Assembly: GCA_937915925.1 (NCBI GenBank)
Contig: CALGGM010000178.1
Location: forward strand, 25,585-89,584
Direction: 5' to 3'
Origin: an uncultured Clostridia bacterium
GTDB lineage: Bacteria; Bacillota; Clostridia; Christensenellales; CAG-138
DNA length: 64,000 nt
The notes below the pieces were generated by a model. That model worked only from the letters and a program-made list of their open reading frames with translations, did no database searches and was not told the DNA's origin. Each line of letters opens with the position of its first letter. Within the stretch, counting starts at the first letter, position 1. The position numbers were made by a program, and so were the translations under genes. Of the stretch, positions 50,217-58,414 are shown in pieces.

Positions 50217-50989
50217 GACGCATTCGATCGATCATCTCCTATGACGGCACGAATTACGTCGGCTGGCAGGTTCAGCCGAACGGCGTTTCCGTGCAGGAGC
50301 TTTTGGAAAAAGCGCTGTTCGAGCTGACCGGCGAGACGATCCGGGTCGAGGGCTCCGGAAGAACGGACAGCGGCGTCCACGCAAGAGCGCAGGTCGCGCA
50401 CTTCGATACGAACGCTCGTATGGCGGCGGACAAGTTCGCGATCGCCATGAACATGCATCTCCCGCCTGACATCCGCGTGCTGTATACCGAGGAATGCGAT
50501 CCCGCCTTTCACGCAAGGTTTTCCGCGAAAACCAAGCAATACAGCTATACCGTGCAGCTCGGCGCGCATGCCGACGTGTTCACCCGAATGACGGCGCTGC
50601 ATCTTCACTATATGCCGAACGTTGAAGCGATGCAGAACGCGGCTGCCGCTGTGATCGGTACACACGATTTCAATGCGTTCAAATGTTCAGGCAGTTCAAT
50701 GGAAAATACGGTACGCACCGTCACGCGCTCCGAATGGACCCGAAACGGGCAATATCTTACGTATACGGTTGAGGGGAACGGATTCCTCTATAACATGGTT
50801 CGCATCCTTGTCGGAACGATGCTGGAGATCGGAAGCGGCAAGCGACCGGAAAGCGACATGCAAAAGGCGATCGACAGCGGCAAACGCACCGATGCGGGCG
50901 CGACCGCACCCGCGCACGGGCTTTGCCTGATGCGCGTGATCTATCCGGACTTCGATACCGAGGAGGTTTTACGCCGTGAACGACCGTGA
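50213..50989 (+). CDS. truA: tRNA pseudouridine(38-40) synthase TruA
   Basis: A 258-residue pseudouridine synthase. The catalytic Asp is in the GSGRTDSGVHA motif, and NAFKCSGS and FLYNMVRILVGTMLEIG are typical. It overlaps ecfT and tadA (14 bases). Confidence 0.96.
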   Translation: MRRIRSIISYDGTNYVGWQVQPNGVSVQELLEKALFELTGETIRVEGSGRTDSGVHARAQVAHFDTNARMAADKFAIAMNMHLPPDIRVLYTEECDPAFHARFSAKTKQYSYTVQLGAHADVFTRMTALHLHYMPNVEAMQNAAAAVIGTHDFNAFKCSGSSMENTVRTVTRSEWTRNGQYLTYTVEGNGFLYNMVRILVGTMLEIGSGKRPESDMQKAIDSGKRTDAGATAPAHGLCLMRVIYPDFDTEEVLRRERP

Positions 50990-51419
50990 ATGGATGCGGG
51001 AAGCAATCAGGGAAGCGCAGCTCGCACTGTCGGAGAACGAGGTTCCCGTCGGCGCGATCGTCGTAAAGGACGGTAAAATCGTTTCGCATGCGCATAACCG
51101 TTGCGTTGCCGAAAACGATCCTTTGCTGCATGCGGAGGTGCTTGCGCTGCACGAAGCGCATGAAACGCTTGGCTCGCTCGAAGGCTGTACGCTTTATGTA
51201 ACGCTGGAGCCCTGTGCCATGTGTACCGGCGCGATGATCCACCTGCACCTCCCCCGACTTGTCTACGGCGCGTTCGATCCGGCTTGCGGCTGCTGTGGGT
51301 CTAAGGTTGATTTCGGCGATCATTGGTTCGACCATTCAGTCGAAACGGTCGGCGGGATTTGTGAGGAAGAATGCGCCGCGCTGTTAAAAAACTTCTTCAA
51401 AACTTTAAGAAACGAATAA
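50976..51419 (+). CDS. tadA: tRNA-specific adenosine deaminase TadA
   Basis: A 147-residue zinc deaminase that makes inosine at A34 of tRNA-Arg. The zinc and proton-shuttle motif is HAEV, and the CxxC motif is PCAMC. The GTG start at 50976 has GAGG upstream inside truA. Next on the strand is tRNA-Ser. Confidence 0.94.
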   Translation: MNDREWMREAIREAQLALSENEVPVGAIVVKDGKIVSHAHNRCVAENDPLLHAEVLALHEAHETLGSLEGCTLYVTLEPCAMCTGAMIHLHLPRLVYGAFDPACGCCGSKVDFGDHWFDHSVETVGGICEEECAALLKNFFKTLRNE

Positions 51420-51425
51420 TTTTTG

Positions 51426-51454
51426 TTGCAATTTTGAAAGGTTTGCGTTATACT
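51426..51454 (+). promoter_or_regulatory. Promoter of tRNA-Ser
   Basis: TTGCAA (51426-51431), 17 bases, TATACT (51449-51454), 23 bases before the tRNA. Confidence 0.72.
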
Positions 51455-51476
51455 ATCAATCGTGCCTCAGATACAT

Positions 51477-51570
51477 GGAGACGTATCGAAGTGGTCATAA
51501 CGAGAACGACTCGAAATCGTTTGACTGGTGATGAGCCGGTCCGTGGGTTCGAATCCCACCGTCTCCGCCA
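51477..51570 (+). tRNA. tRNA-Ser (anticodon CGA)
   Basis: A 94-base type II tRNA with CCA encoded. Acceptor GGAGACG pairs with CGTCTCC, discriminator G. The anticodon stem AACGA/TCGTT encloses CTCGAAA (anticodon CGA). A long variable arm and a TTCGAAT T-loop follow. It decodes UCG. Confidence 0.95.
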
Positions 51571-51602
51571 ATGAAAAAGCCGCCGCAAGGCGGTTTTTTC
51601 AT
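51571..51602 (+). terminator. Terminator after tRNA-Ser
   Basis: A 14-bp stem with one G-U pair (51571-51584 and 51589-51602), GCAA loop, with TTTTTT in the 3' arm. Starts at the base after CCA. Confidence 0.9.
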
Positions 51603-51611
51603 TGGCGGAAT

Positions 51612-51721
51612 GATGTGTTCCGTCTAAGCGGAACACATCGCATCACTTTGCGGCAAAGCCGCAATACATCACAGTTTGCAAAGCAAACTGCATCACTGGC
51701 GCCGCGGGCGCAAACATCATT
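51612..51721. repeat. Array of four small hairpins joined by CATCA spacers
   Basis: Four different perfect hairpins in a row: 51612-51639 (11-bp arms GATGTGTTCCG), 51648-51664 (7-bp TTGCGGC, AAA loop), 51672-51690 (8-bp CAGTTTGC, AAA loop) and 51699-51711 (5-bp GCGCC, GCG loop). The units are separated by GCATCAC, TACATCAC, GCATCAC and ACATCA. The arms differ while the linkers are kept. No coding frame is credible here. Confidence 0.75.
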
Positions 51722-51745
51722 ATATATCGCGAAAACCTCTTTTAG

Positions 51746-51774
51746 TTGTTCTTCTCCCCCTGTTGTGGTATACT
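51746..51774 (+). promoter_or_regulatory. Promoter of the GNAT gene
   Basis: TTGTTC (51746-51751), 17 bases, TATACT (51769-51774), 31 bases before the GTG start. Confidence 0.68.
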
Positions 51775-51805
51775 TTCTCTGATAAACTTTTATGGAGAAG
51801 AAACC

Positions 51806-52306
51806 GTGCTTGATATTACAAAGTTCAGCCGTACCTACAGCGTTCGCAGAATGCGCGAGTCCGATGCGGACGCGATCCTTGCGATTTTGGAAGGCAATCC
51901 GCAGTACTGTCAATATTGCGGCAAATCACCGTCCAAAGAAGAAATTCTGATCGATCTCACAATCACGCCGCCAAATATTTCGGCGGACGCAAAATATTAC
52001 GTTGGGTTTTACGATCATGAAACGTTGGTCGCGGTCATGGATCTGATCGAGGGATATCCGAGCCCCGATTGCCTTTTCATCGGCTTCTTTATGATGGATC
52101 GAAAATTTCAGGGTAAGGAGATCGGAACCGGTATGATTGGTGAGCTTTTACAGTATGCAAAAGAAATCGGCTTTTCAACCGTCCGTTTAGGGATCGACAA
52201 AGGGAATCCGCAGTCCACGCACTTTTGGGGCAAGAACGGATTTCGCGTGATCAAAGAGATCAAGCAGGATGTCGGAACGATTTTGCTTGCGGAACGGACA
52301 CTTTGA
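51806..52306 (+). CDS. GNAT family N-acetyltransferase
   Basis: A 166-residue acetyl-CoA-dependent acetyltransferase. The acetyl-CoA-binding motif A region is FIGFFMMDRKFQGKEIGTGMIGELLQYAKE, followed by the motif B STHFWGKNGFRVIKE. I use the GTG at 51806, which has GGAGAAG upstream, because the longer in-frame start at 51746 lies inside the promoter. It stands alone after the tRNA and hairpin array. Substrate unknown. Confidence 0.85.
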   Translation: MLDITKFSRTYSVRRMRESDADAILAILEGNPQYCQYCGKSPSKEEILIDLTITPPNISADAKYYVGFYDHETLVAVMDLIEGYPSPDCLFIGFFMMDRKFQGKEIGTGMIGELLQYAKEIGFSTVRLGIDKGNPQSTHFWGKNGFRVIKEIKQDVGTILLAERTL

Positions 52307-52313
52307 TTTCGGT

Positions 52314-52691
52314 TTACATTCCGATTACGTTTCGCACAACGCCCCATAAAAGAAGGATCGCGACGAGCGCCCAACAGGAAATCTGCTCAAGGCGGGTTGT
52401 TTTAACAGATCCGTATCGAATATAGCGGTATGCCCTCGATGCGAACAGAATAAACAGGATCGGGCTGAGGCACAAGAGCGCCGCGTTATGATGAAAGGCG
52501 GATACAAAGTCGAGATGTACAAGGCTATGCATCATGCGCGTAACGCCGCAGCCGGGACAGTTCAGCCCGGTGATCAGATGAAAGATGCAAGGGATTCCAA
52601 AGCCTGCGAAGCGATACAAAGCCAAATAAGCGCAGCCGAGAAGAAAGACGGCTGCGCCAACGATGAGACTTTTTCTTGCGCGTTCTTGCAT
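52314..52691 (-). CDS. DUF2752 membrane protein
   Basis: A 125-residue protein with three or four hydrophobic segments. The DUF2752 signature is CPGCGVTRMMHSLVHLDF between TM1 and TM2. Function unknown. Members often sit near TM2 or zinc-ribbon membrane proteins, as here: it overlaps the stop of the upstream gene by one base on the same strand. Confidence 0.85.
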   Translation of the reverse strand: MQERARKSLIVGAAVFLLGCAYLALYRFAGFGIPCIFHLITGLNCPGCGVTRMMHSLVHLDFVSAFHHNAALLCLSPILFILFASRAYRYIRYGSVKTTRLEQISCWALVAILLLWGVVRNVIGM

Positions 52692-53224
52692 TATGCGTCG
52701 ATCGCAACCTTGTTCAGCTCAAGCTGAATGAGGCAGTACACGACGATGCTGAGCCCGAAGATGGACAGAAGCAGGTATAGGAGACTGGAATTTGCAGGCG
52801 CTTCTCCGTTGAGCTGACGGATTTTGTCGACCTTTTCACCTGCATGATACAGCCAGATCCAACCGTAGATGCCGAACGTGACGATCGTCAGCAGGATGAT
52901 CATGCCCGCGCTCTTGTCTTCGGGCGTCTGCGCGGCTGCATTCAGGTCGTTGATCAGATAGATGAACCAAACCAGTCCGTAGATGCCGCAGGTGACGATC
53001 GAAAGAATGACCGAGATCGCGATGTCGCGCTTTTTGATATTTGCACGATAGCCGCCGGCGGTGCGGTTCGGCGCGGTGTAAACGGTCTGATTGGCGCCGG
53101 TATTGGCCTGCTGATAGCCGCTGTTTTGATTCTGCGTATCGGAACCCGCAACGGGCGCGCCGCAGTTGGAACAGAATTTGTTTCCTTCCGGGATTTGTGC
53201 CCCGCAATTGGTGCAAAATGCCAT
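52691..53224 (-). CDS. Zinc-ribbon DUF4234-like membrane protein
   Basis: A 177-residue protein. An N-terminal double zinc ribbon (FCTNCGAQIPEGNKFCSNCGAP) and a Gln/Asn-rich linker (about 28-60) are followed by three hydrophobic segments with repeated CGIYGLVWFIYLIND and FGIYGWIWLY motifs, as in DUF4234 proteins. Function unknown. First gene of a pair with the DUF2752 gene. Confidence 0.82.
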   Translation of the reverse strand: MAFCTNCGAQIPEGNKFCSNCGAPVAGSDTQNQNSGYQQANTGANQTVYTAPNRTAGGYRANIKKRDIAISVILSIVTCGIYGLVWFIYLINDLNAAAQTPEDKSAGMIILLTIVTFGIYGWIWLYHAGEKVDKIRQLNGEAPANSSLLYLLLSIFGLSIVVYCLIQLELNKVAIDA

Positions 53225-53328
53225 AATGATAACCTCCGTTTTGTTTTCGAACTCATTCTATATCAACGTCTTAGGAAAGTCAAGAACGCGTCGCGAAAAA
53301 TCATGTTCCGATCCTGCAATCTTTTCTC

Positions 53329-53357
53329 TTGCAATCGTCGGCGTTATTCGCTATAAT
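53329..53357 (+). promoter_or_regulatory. Promoter of pfp
   Basis: TTGCAA (53329-53334), 17 bases, perfect TATAAT (53352-53357), 28 bases before the start codon. Confidence 0.8.
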
Positions 53358-53385
53358 ATATGCGCATTTTGATTTGGAGGAAACT

Positions 53386-54654
53386 ATGAACAACGAACTG
53401 ATTGGCAACTGCATCGTCGGACAGTCGGGCGGACCGACTTCCGTTATCAACGCGAGCATTTACGGCGTTATTCGTACCGCGCTCGATGACCCGCATATCA
53501 ACAAGGTCTACGGCGCTGCGCACGGCATCCGCGGCATCCTGGACGACGTCCTGTATGACATGGGCAAGGAAGCTCCGTATGAACTCTCCCTGCTTCTGAA
53601 TACCCCGTCCTCTGCGCTCGGCTCCTGCCGTTATAAGCTGAAGGACTATGAAGAGGATGAGACGGACTATATCCGCATTCTGGAGATCTTCCAGAAGTAC
53701 GACGTCCGTTACTTCTTCTACAACGGCGGCAACGACTCCATGGATACCTGCAACAAGATCAGCAAGTACTTCCAGCATGTCGGCTATGACTGCCGCGTTA
53801 TGGGCGTTCCGAAGACGATCGACAACGACCTCTACGGCACCGACCACTGCCCCGGCTTCCCGTCCGCTGCGCGCTACATTGTCAGCACCTGCATGGAGCT
53901 GTACCTCGACGCGCGCGTGTATGACACGCCGATGATCTGCGTCGTTGAGATCATGGGCCGTCACGCGGGTTGGCTCGCCGCAAGCGCAGCCGCCGCAACG
54001 TACACAGGCTTCGGGCCGGACCTTATTTATCTGCCCGAGACGGACTTCGATGTCGATGAATTTATCGCAGATGTACGCGAGGTCTATGAGGACGGCGGCA
54101 AGGTCTTTATCGCCGTTTCCGAAGGCATTCATGACAAGACCGGCAAGCTGATCTCCGAGTACGGCTCCGACGATATCGCGACCGATTCGTTCGGTCATAA
54201 GCAGCTCGGCGGACTTGCGCAGACGCTTGTGAGCATCTTAAAGCAGCATTTCAAGGACACCAAGATCCGCGGCATCGAGTTCTCCCTGCTGCAGCGCTGC
54301 GCGTCTCACGCGGCTTCGCAGACCGATATTTCCGAGTCCTTCGAAGCGGGCCGCATGGCGGTTGAATACGCGGTTCACGGCATCACCGACAAGATGGTCG
54401 GCTTCCGCCGCAAGACCGACGATGAGGGCAACTACAAGTGCGAGATCAAGCTGATCGACCTCGACGCATGCGCGAACACCGAGCGCAAGGTCCCGCGCGA
54501 GTGGATCAACTCCCGCGGCAACGGGCTTCGCAAGCCGTACATCGACTATCTGCTGCCTCTGATCCAGGGCGATCCGAAGATCCCGCTGCAGAACGGTCTT
54601 CCCCGCTTTGCGAATCTTAAGAAGATCAAGGCAAAGCCCCCGCGCCAGAAGTAA
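53386..54654 (+). CDS. pfp: Phosphofructokinase, probably pyrophosphate-dependent
   Basis: A 422-residue PFK-family enzyme of glycolysis. The phosphoryl-donor loop reads GGNDSMDT, and the catalytic segment is PKTIDND. An Asp in the first and a Lys in the second are the usual marks of pyrophosphate enzymes, while ATP enzymes have Gly at both. The start at 53386 follows GGAGG. It is monocistronic, with its own promoter and terminator. PPi use is inferred from these residues only, so ATP use remains possible. Confidence 0.88.
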   Translation: MNNELIGNCIVGQSGGPTSVINASIYGVIRTALDDPHINKVYGAAHGIRGILDDVLYDMGKEAPYELSLLLNTPSSALGSCRYKLKDYEEDETDYIRILEIFQKYDVRYFFYNGGNDSMDTCNKISKYFQHVGYDCRVMGVPKTIDNDLYGTDHCPGFPSAARYIVSTCMELYLDARVYDTPMICVVEIMGRHAGWLAASAAAATYTGFGPDLIYLPETDFDVDEFIADVREVYEDGGKVFIAVSEGIHDKTGKLISEYGSDDIATDSFGHKQLGGLAQTLVSILKQHFKDTKIRGIEFSLLQRCASHAASQTDISESFEAGRMAVEYAVHGITDKMVGFRRKTDDEGNYKCEIKLIDLDACANTERKVPREWINSRGNGLRKPYIDYLLPLIQGDPKIPLQNGLPRFANLKKIKAKPPRQK

Positions 54655-54673
54655 ATATCAAACGATTGATTGG

Positions 54674-54702
54674 AAGGGATGAAAAAACATCCCTTCTTTT
54701 TT
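54674..54702 (+). terminator. Terminator after pfp
   Basis: An 8-bp stem AAGGGATG/CATCCCTT (54674-54681 and 54688-54695), A6 loop, then CTTTTTT. Confidence 0.9.
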
Positions 54703-54811
54703 ATTTAAGAACAGTTGATAACAAAAGAATTACAACTCTGAAACGAATTGATGACAATTCTGTCGCATTTTCATGGTACAATGAAGCTATCAACATATTG
54801 AGGGGCATATC

Positions 54812-55471
54812 ATGAAAAATCGAATCTTGGTTGTGGAGGACGATCTTGCGATCGCGGAGGCGATCGAACTCAATCTTACGCTGTCGGAGTATGCGTGCAA
54901 GGTGTTTCACGACGGCGCCGACGCGGCGGCGTATCTATCGGAGGATCATTCCTTTGACCTCGCACTCTTGGACGTCATGCTGCCGGGGCTTGATGGGTTC
55001 TCGTTGATGGAGCACATGGAGCGCTACGGGATCCCGGTTCTTTATCTGACGGCTAAGATCGATCTTGCGTCAAAGATCAAGGGCCTGCGGCTCGGCGCTG
55101 AGGACTATATCGTAAAGCCGTTTGAAATGCTTGAGCTCTTGGTGCGCATGGAAAAGATCCTTGCAAGAACGGGAAAGCTTGATCGCATCTTACGCTATCA
55201 CGACGTCGTGCTCGATTGCACAAACCGCACCGTGACAAAATCCGGCGAGCCGGTCTCGCTGCAGCCTTTGGAATTCGATCTACTTGCCATGCTGATCCGA
55301 TTCAAAAACTGCACGCTTTCGCGCGACCGGATCCTAAACGAGATCTGGGGATACGACTTTGCGGGCGGTACAAGAACCGTTGATATTCATATCGCGCATC
55401 TTCGAAAGAAGCTCGGATTGGAGCGTTCCATCGTTTCGGTCATGAAGCTCGGATACCGTTTGGAGGACTAA
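54812..55471 (+). CDS. OmpR-family response regulator
   Basis: A 219-residue regulator. The receiver has VVEDDLAI, phosphoacceptor Asp in LLDVMLPGLDGF, and KPFEM. The winged helix has IWGYDFAGGTRTVDIHIAHLRKK. The next gene is its kinase (start directly after its stop), followed by two lipoproteins that it may control or serve. A TACAAT -10 is visible about 35 bases upstream, without a convincing -35. Confidence 0.93.
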   Translation: MKNRILVVEDDLAIAEAIELNLTLSEYACKVFHDGADAAAYLSEDHSFDLALLDVMLPGLDGFSLMEHMERYGIPVLYLTAKIDLASKIKGLRLGAEDYIVKPFEMLELLVRMEKILARTGKLDRILRYHDVVLDCTNRTVTKSGEPVSLQPLEFDLLAMLIRFKNCTLSRDRILNEIWGYDFAGGTRTVDIHIAHLRKKLGLERSIVSVMKLGYRLED

Positions 55472-56872
55472 ATGCGGCTGAAAGCAAAAATCGTCCTCGG
55501 GACGTCCGTATTTCTGCTTGCGGCGGTTGCGCTCTGCTGCATCATGTTTCTGTGCTTTACGCGCGAGCAGCTTGAAGAAAAGGCGGTTGAAACCGCGCTT
55601 TCGGAGTATCAGAACGTTTGGAACAAGTTTTACGGCTGGATGTCGCTTCCTGAGGATCCCTTGATCGAAAGAAGCTTTTTGAAACAGCGCATGTCCTCGA
55701 TCGCCAACACCTCCGAATATACGCTTTACGCAAACGGTGATTATCTCATCAACAACTGTGGCTTTGCCCCGGATCCGTATCTTGATGCTTCCGCGGACGC
55801 GTCCGAGGAACTATACACGTATGCGCTGATGCGTTTTGAAGGAACCTCCTATCTGATTGTCGGCAAACGTGCAGAGGTCTATCCCACCGAAATCTCGATC
55901 TGTCTGGTAAGAAGCCTATCAGAGCTCGATTCGTCCATGAACGCATTGACCAACAAAAGCATCGCCATCGGCGCCGCCGTCTCCGTCCTCTCCCTCGCCC
56001 TTACCTATCTGTTCTGCACGCTCTCGCTGAAGGGTGTTAAAAAGCTCTCAGACGGTGCAAACGCCCTTGCAACGGGGCAGATGCACACGAGGATCGATAT
56101 CCGACAAACGGACGAAATCGGCGCGCTGGCGAAGGATTTCAACCTGATGGCGGACGCGATCGAACGGAACATGGACGCGCTTTGCGAGCAAAACGAACGC
56201 AAACAGCAGTTTATCAACGACCTGAGCCATGAAATGAAAACGCCGGTCACGTCGCTTTTGATCAACAGCGAAACGATGGCTTTACGAACCGTTTCCATGG
56301 AGGACATGCGCCGCATGGCAAATCGGATCCACGAGCAGGCGCAATGGATCGAACGCCTTTCGCAAAAGCTGATGCAGCTTGTACTGCTGCAAAGCGACGT
56401 CGACCGCTCCCCCGTTCCCGCCGCCGATCTCTTTGATGCGGTCCGTGAAACCGTTTTGGATTCTCTGAACCGATCCTTCGTCACCTTAAAAACCGAAGCG
56501 CACGGAGAAACCTATTCGATCGACTTTGATCTCTTTCGTTCCGCGCTTGTGAATCTGATCGAGAACGCGATCAAGGCGTCCGAACCGAACAGCACGGTCG
56601 AGCTGATCGCAAACGAGGATCGCATCACCGTCCGCGATCACGGGCGCGGCATTCCGAAAGCGGAGATCGAACGCATCACGGAGCCGTTCTATATGGTCGA
56701 CCGCTCGCGCTCCAAAAAGCTCGGTGGGAGCGGGCTCGGGCTTGCGCTGGTGAAGGAGATCGTCAGAGCGCACGGCGCAACGCTTTCGATCGAGAGCGAG
56801 GAGCACGTCGGCACAAGCATGACGATCCTGTTTCAAACTGCAAATGATAACATAAAGGAAACAACCCGATAA
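55472..56872 (+). CDS. Sensor histidine kinase
   Basis: A 466-residue kinase. TM1 at about 7-27, an extracytoplasmic domain of about 130 residues, TM2 at about 165-187, HAMP, HisKA with phosphoacceptor His in NDLSHEMKTPVTS, and HATPase with ENAIKASEP, DHGRGIP and GGSGLGLALVKE. It has no PAS domain, unlike the first kinase in this window. It follows its regulator with no gap and precedes two lipoproteins. Confidence 0.92.
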   Translation: MRLKAKIVLGTSVFLLAAVALCCIMFLCFTREQLEEKAVETALSEYQNVWNKFYGWMSLPEDPLIERSFLKQRMSSIANTSEYTLYANGDYLINNCGFAPDPYLDASADASEELYTYALMRFEGTSYLIVGKRAEVYPTEISICLVRSLSELDSSMNALTNKSIAIGAAVSVLSLALTYLFCTLSLKGVKKLSDGANALATGQMHTRIDIRQTDEIGALAKDFNLMADAIERNMDALCEQNERKQQFINDLSHEMKTPVTSLLINSETMALRTVSMEDMRRMANRIHEQAQWIERLSQKLMQLVLLQSDVDRSPVPAADLFDAVRETVLDSLNRSFVTLKTEAHGETYSIDFDLFRSALVNLIENAIKASEPNSTVELIANEDRITVRDHGRGIPKAEIERITEPFYMVDRSRSKKLGGSGLGLALVKEIVRAHGATLSIESEEHVGTSMTILFQTANDNIKETTR

Positions 56873-56924
56873 CGACTTTCACATCAGAATGCGGTATGCT
56901 GTAGCCGTACAAAGGAGGTGCGTT

Positions 56925-58403
56925 ATGAAAATCAAACTATTATCGATCCTGCTCATTTTCTCTATTCTGCTGCTTGCCTGTCAGCCGACGCCGTCGGAGC
57001 CGGTTGTGATTCAAAAGGACACGGAGAGGCTTGTGGACACCGTGACGCAGCAAACACCCGAGCCGGAAGCGGATCCGGAGGAGTTCGCGCGTATTTTGCC
57101 GGTGAACGAGCGATACATGTATGAGTATATCAGCGATAACGGGCTGTTTCGTATCCATGCAAACGCGGACGTTCAAGTGCCGGACAGTGGAACAATCCCG
57201 ATGACGCATGTGAAAATGAACGGTTTTTCCGACGAGTTCGCAAAGCGCATATTCGACTATGTCTTTCAGAACAAAGAGGTCTATATGCGCGTGAACAGCC
57301 CCCGCACAAAAGCAATGATCTCGGAAGAACTGAAAACCTATCAAGAAATCGCCAACAACGGAACCTGGGAAGAAAACGGATTTGTGGACGCACAGGAGGT
57401 CGATGAACTCATTGAGTTTTTGAAAGGGCTTTACGCGGATGCGCCGGACGAGCTTGAGCCGATCAAAAAGGAGCCTGCTGACGGATCCATGATCGTGGAA
57501 AGCTATTACGGCATCGATACGCACAAGCTGGAAATCGAGGACGAGTCCGCCTATCTTTACATTACAAGAAGTGAACTTCCGAACCGCAACCATATGAAGA
57601 CGGGCGCTACGCTCTACTATACCCGCGGCATTCTGGATGAAGCCTACGGATTCGAGGAAAGCACGAGCGAAGGTCTGCGCTCCTTTCAAAACTGGTATCC
57701 CGAGTACGACACTTATCTTGTCGACACAGCAGACGATACCTGCGCTTACGGGCAGACCTATTCCCCGAAGGCGGCTGCGGAGCTCGGGCTTAAGTTCTTC
57801 CGTGACATCGGCGTCGAAGACGTCGCGCCGCGCAATGTGTCGTATCTCTATGTCGCGCATCCGAACGGCGTGACGAAATCGTTGTACATGATCGAATACG
57901 TTCGCACGGTCGACGGAAACCCGGTTGCATTCATCCCCTTCTCACAGGAGTTCACCGATTCGGAATCCGTCGAGCTTCCGTGGTCGTATGAAATGATCTA
58001 TGCGATGGTCGACGATGAAGGGCTGAAATCCATGAGCTGGCGTGATCCGATCGATGTCACGGACGTCGTGTCCGATCATGTGCAGGTCATGTCCTACGAG
58101 GATGCGATCGGCGTCTTTCAATCGATGTGCGCCGTTGTTTATGAGCCGTATACGACCGCATATGAACGCGAAATACATATCGATTTATCCATCGAGCATG
58201 TGGAATTGAATCTTATTCGCGTTCGGGAACGGAACGCGGACGAACAAGTCGGACTGTACGTACCCGCATGGATCTTCTACGGCAAGGAGGTCATGCAGTT
58301 CGGCGAATATGCGGAACCGGATCTTACAAAGCCGTTTACGCAAGTCCTGTTTGCGATCAATGCGATCGACGGCAGCGTGATCGATCTGGACAAGGGCTAT
58401 TGA
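56925..58403 (+). CDS. Lipoprotein of unknown function, paralogue 1
   Basis: A 492-residue exported lipoprotein. The signal peptide ends in the lipobox LLAC, with Cys at about residue 19, followed by CQPTPSEPVVIQKDTERL. The body is acidic, and its C-terminus VRERNADEQVGLYVPAWIFYGKE...FAINAIDGSVIDLDKGY resembles the end of PepSY-like domains. It may belong to the DUF6034 lipoprotein family, a recollection I cannot check. The start at 56925 has AAAGGAGGTG. It lies 52 bases after the kinase and 11 bases before a paralogue, so it may be a sensor or output partner of that two-component system. Confidence 0.75.
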   Translation: MKIKLLSILLIFSILLLACQPTPSEPVVIQKDTERLVDTVTQQTPEPEADPEEFARILPVNERYMYEYISDNGLFRIHANADVQVPDSGTIPMTHVKMNGFSDEFAKRIFDYVFQNKEVYMRVNSPRTKAMISEELKTYQEIANNGTWEENGFVDAQEVDELIEFLKGLYADAPDELEPIKKEPADGSMIVESYYGIDTHKLEIEDESAYLYITRSELPNRNHMKTGATLYYTRGILDEAYGFEESTSEGLRSFQNWYPEYDTYLVDTADDTCAYGQTYSPKAAAELGLKFFRDIGVEDVAPRNVSYLYVAHPNGVTKSLYMIEYVRTVDGNPVAFIPFSQEFTDSESVELPWSYEMIYAMVDDEGLKSMSWRDPIDVTDVVSDHVQVMSYEDAIGVFQSMCAVVYEPYTTAYEREIHIDLSIEHVELNLIRVRERNADEQVGLYVPAWIFYGKEVMQFGEYAEPDLTKPFTQVLFAINAIDGSVIDLDKGY

Positions 58404-58414
58404 GAAAAAGCACT

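Noticed and set aside
51612..51721. CRISPR array
   Set aside because: No repeat of 23 bases or more recurs, unit stems differ in sequence, and there are no cas genes.
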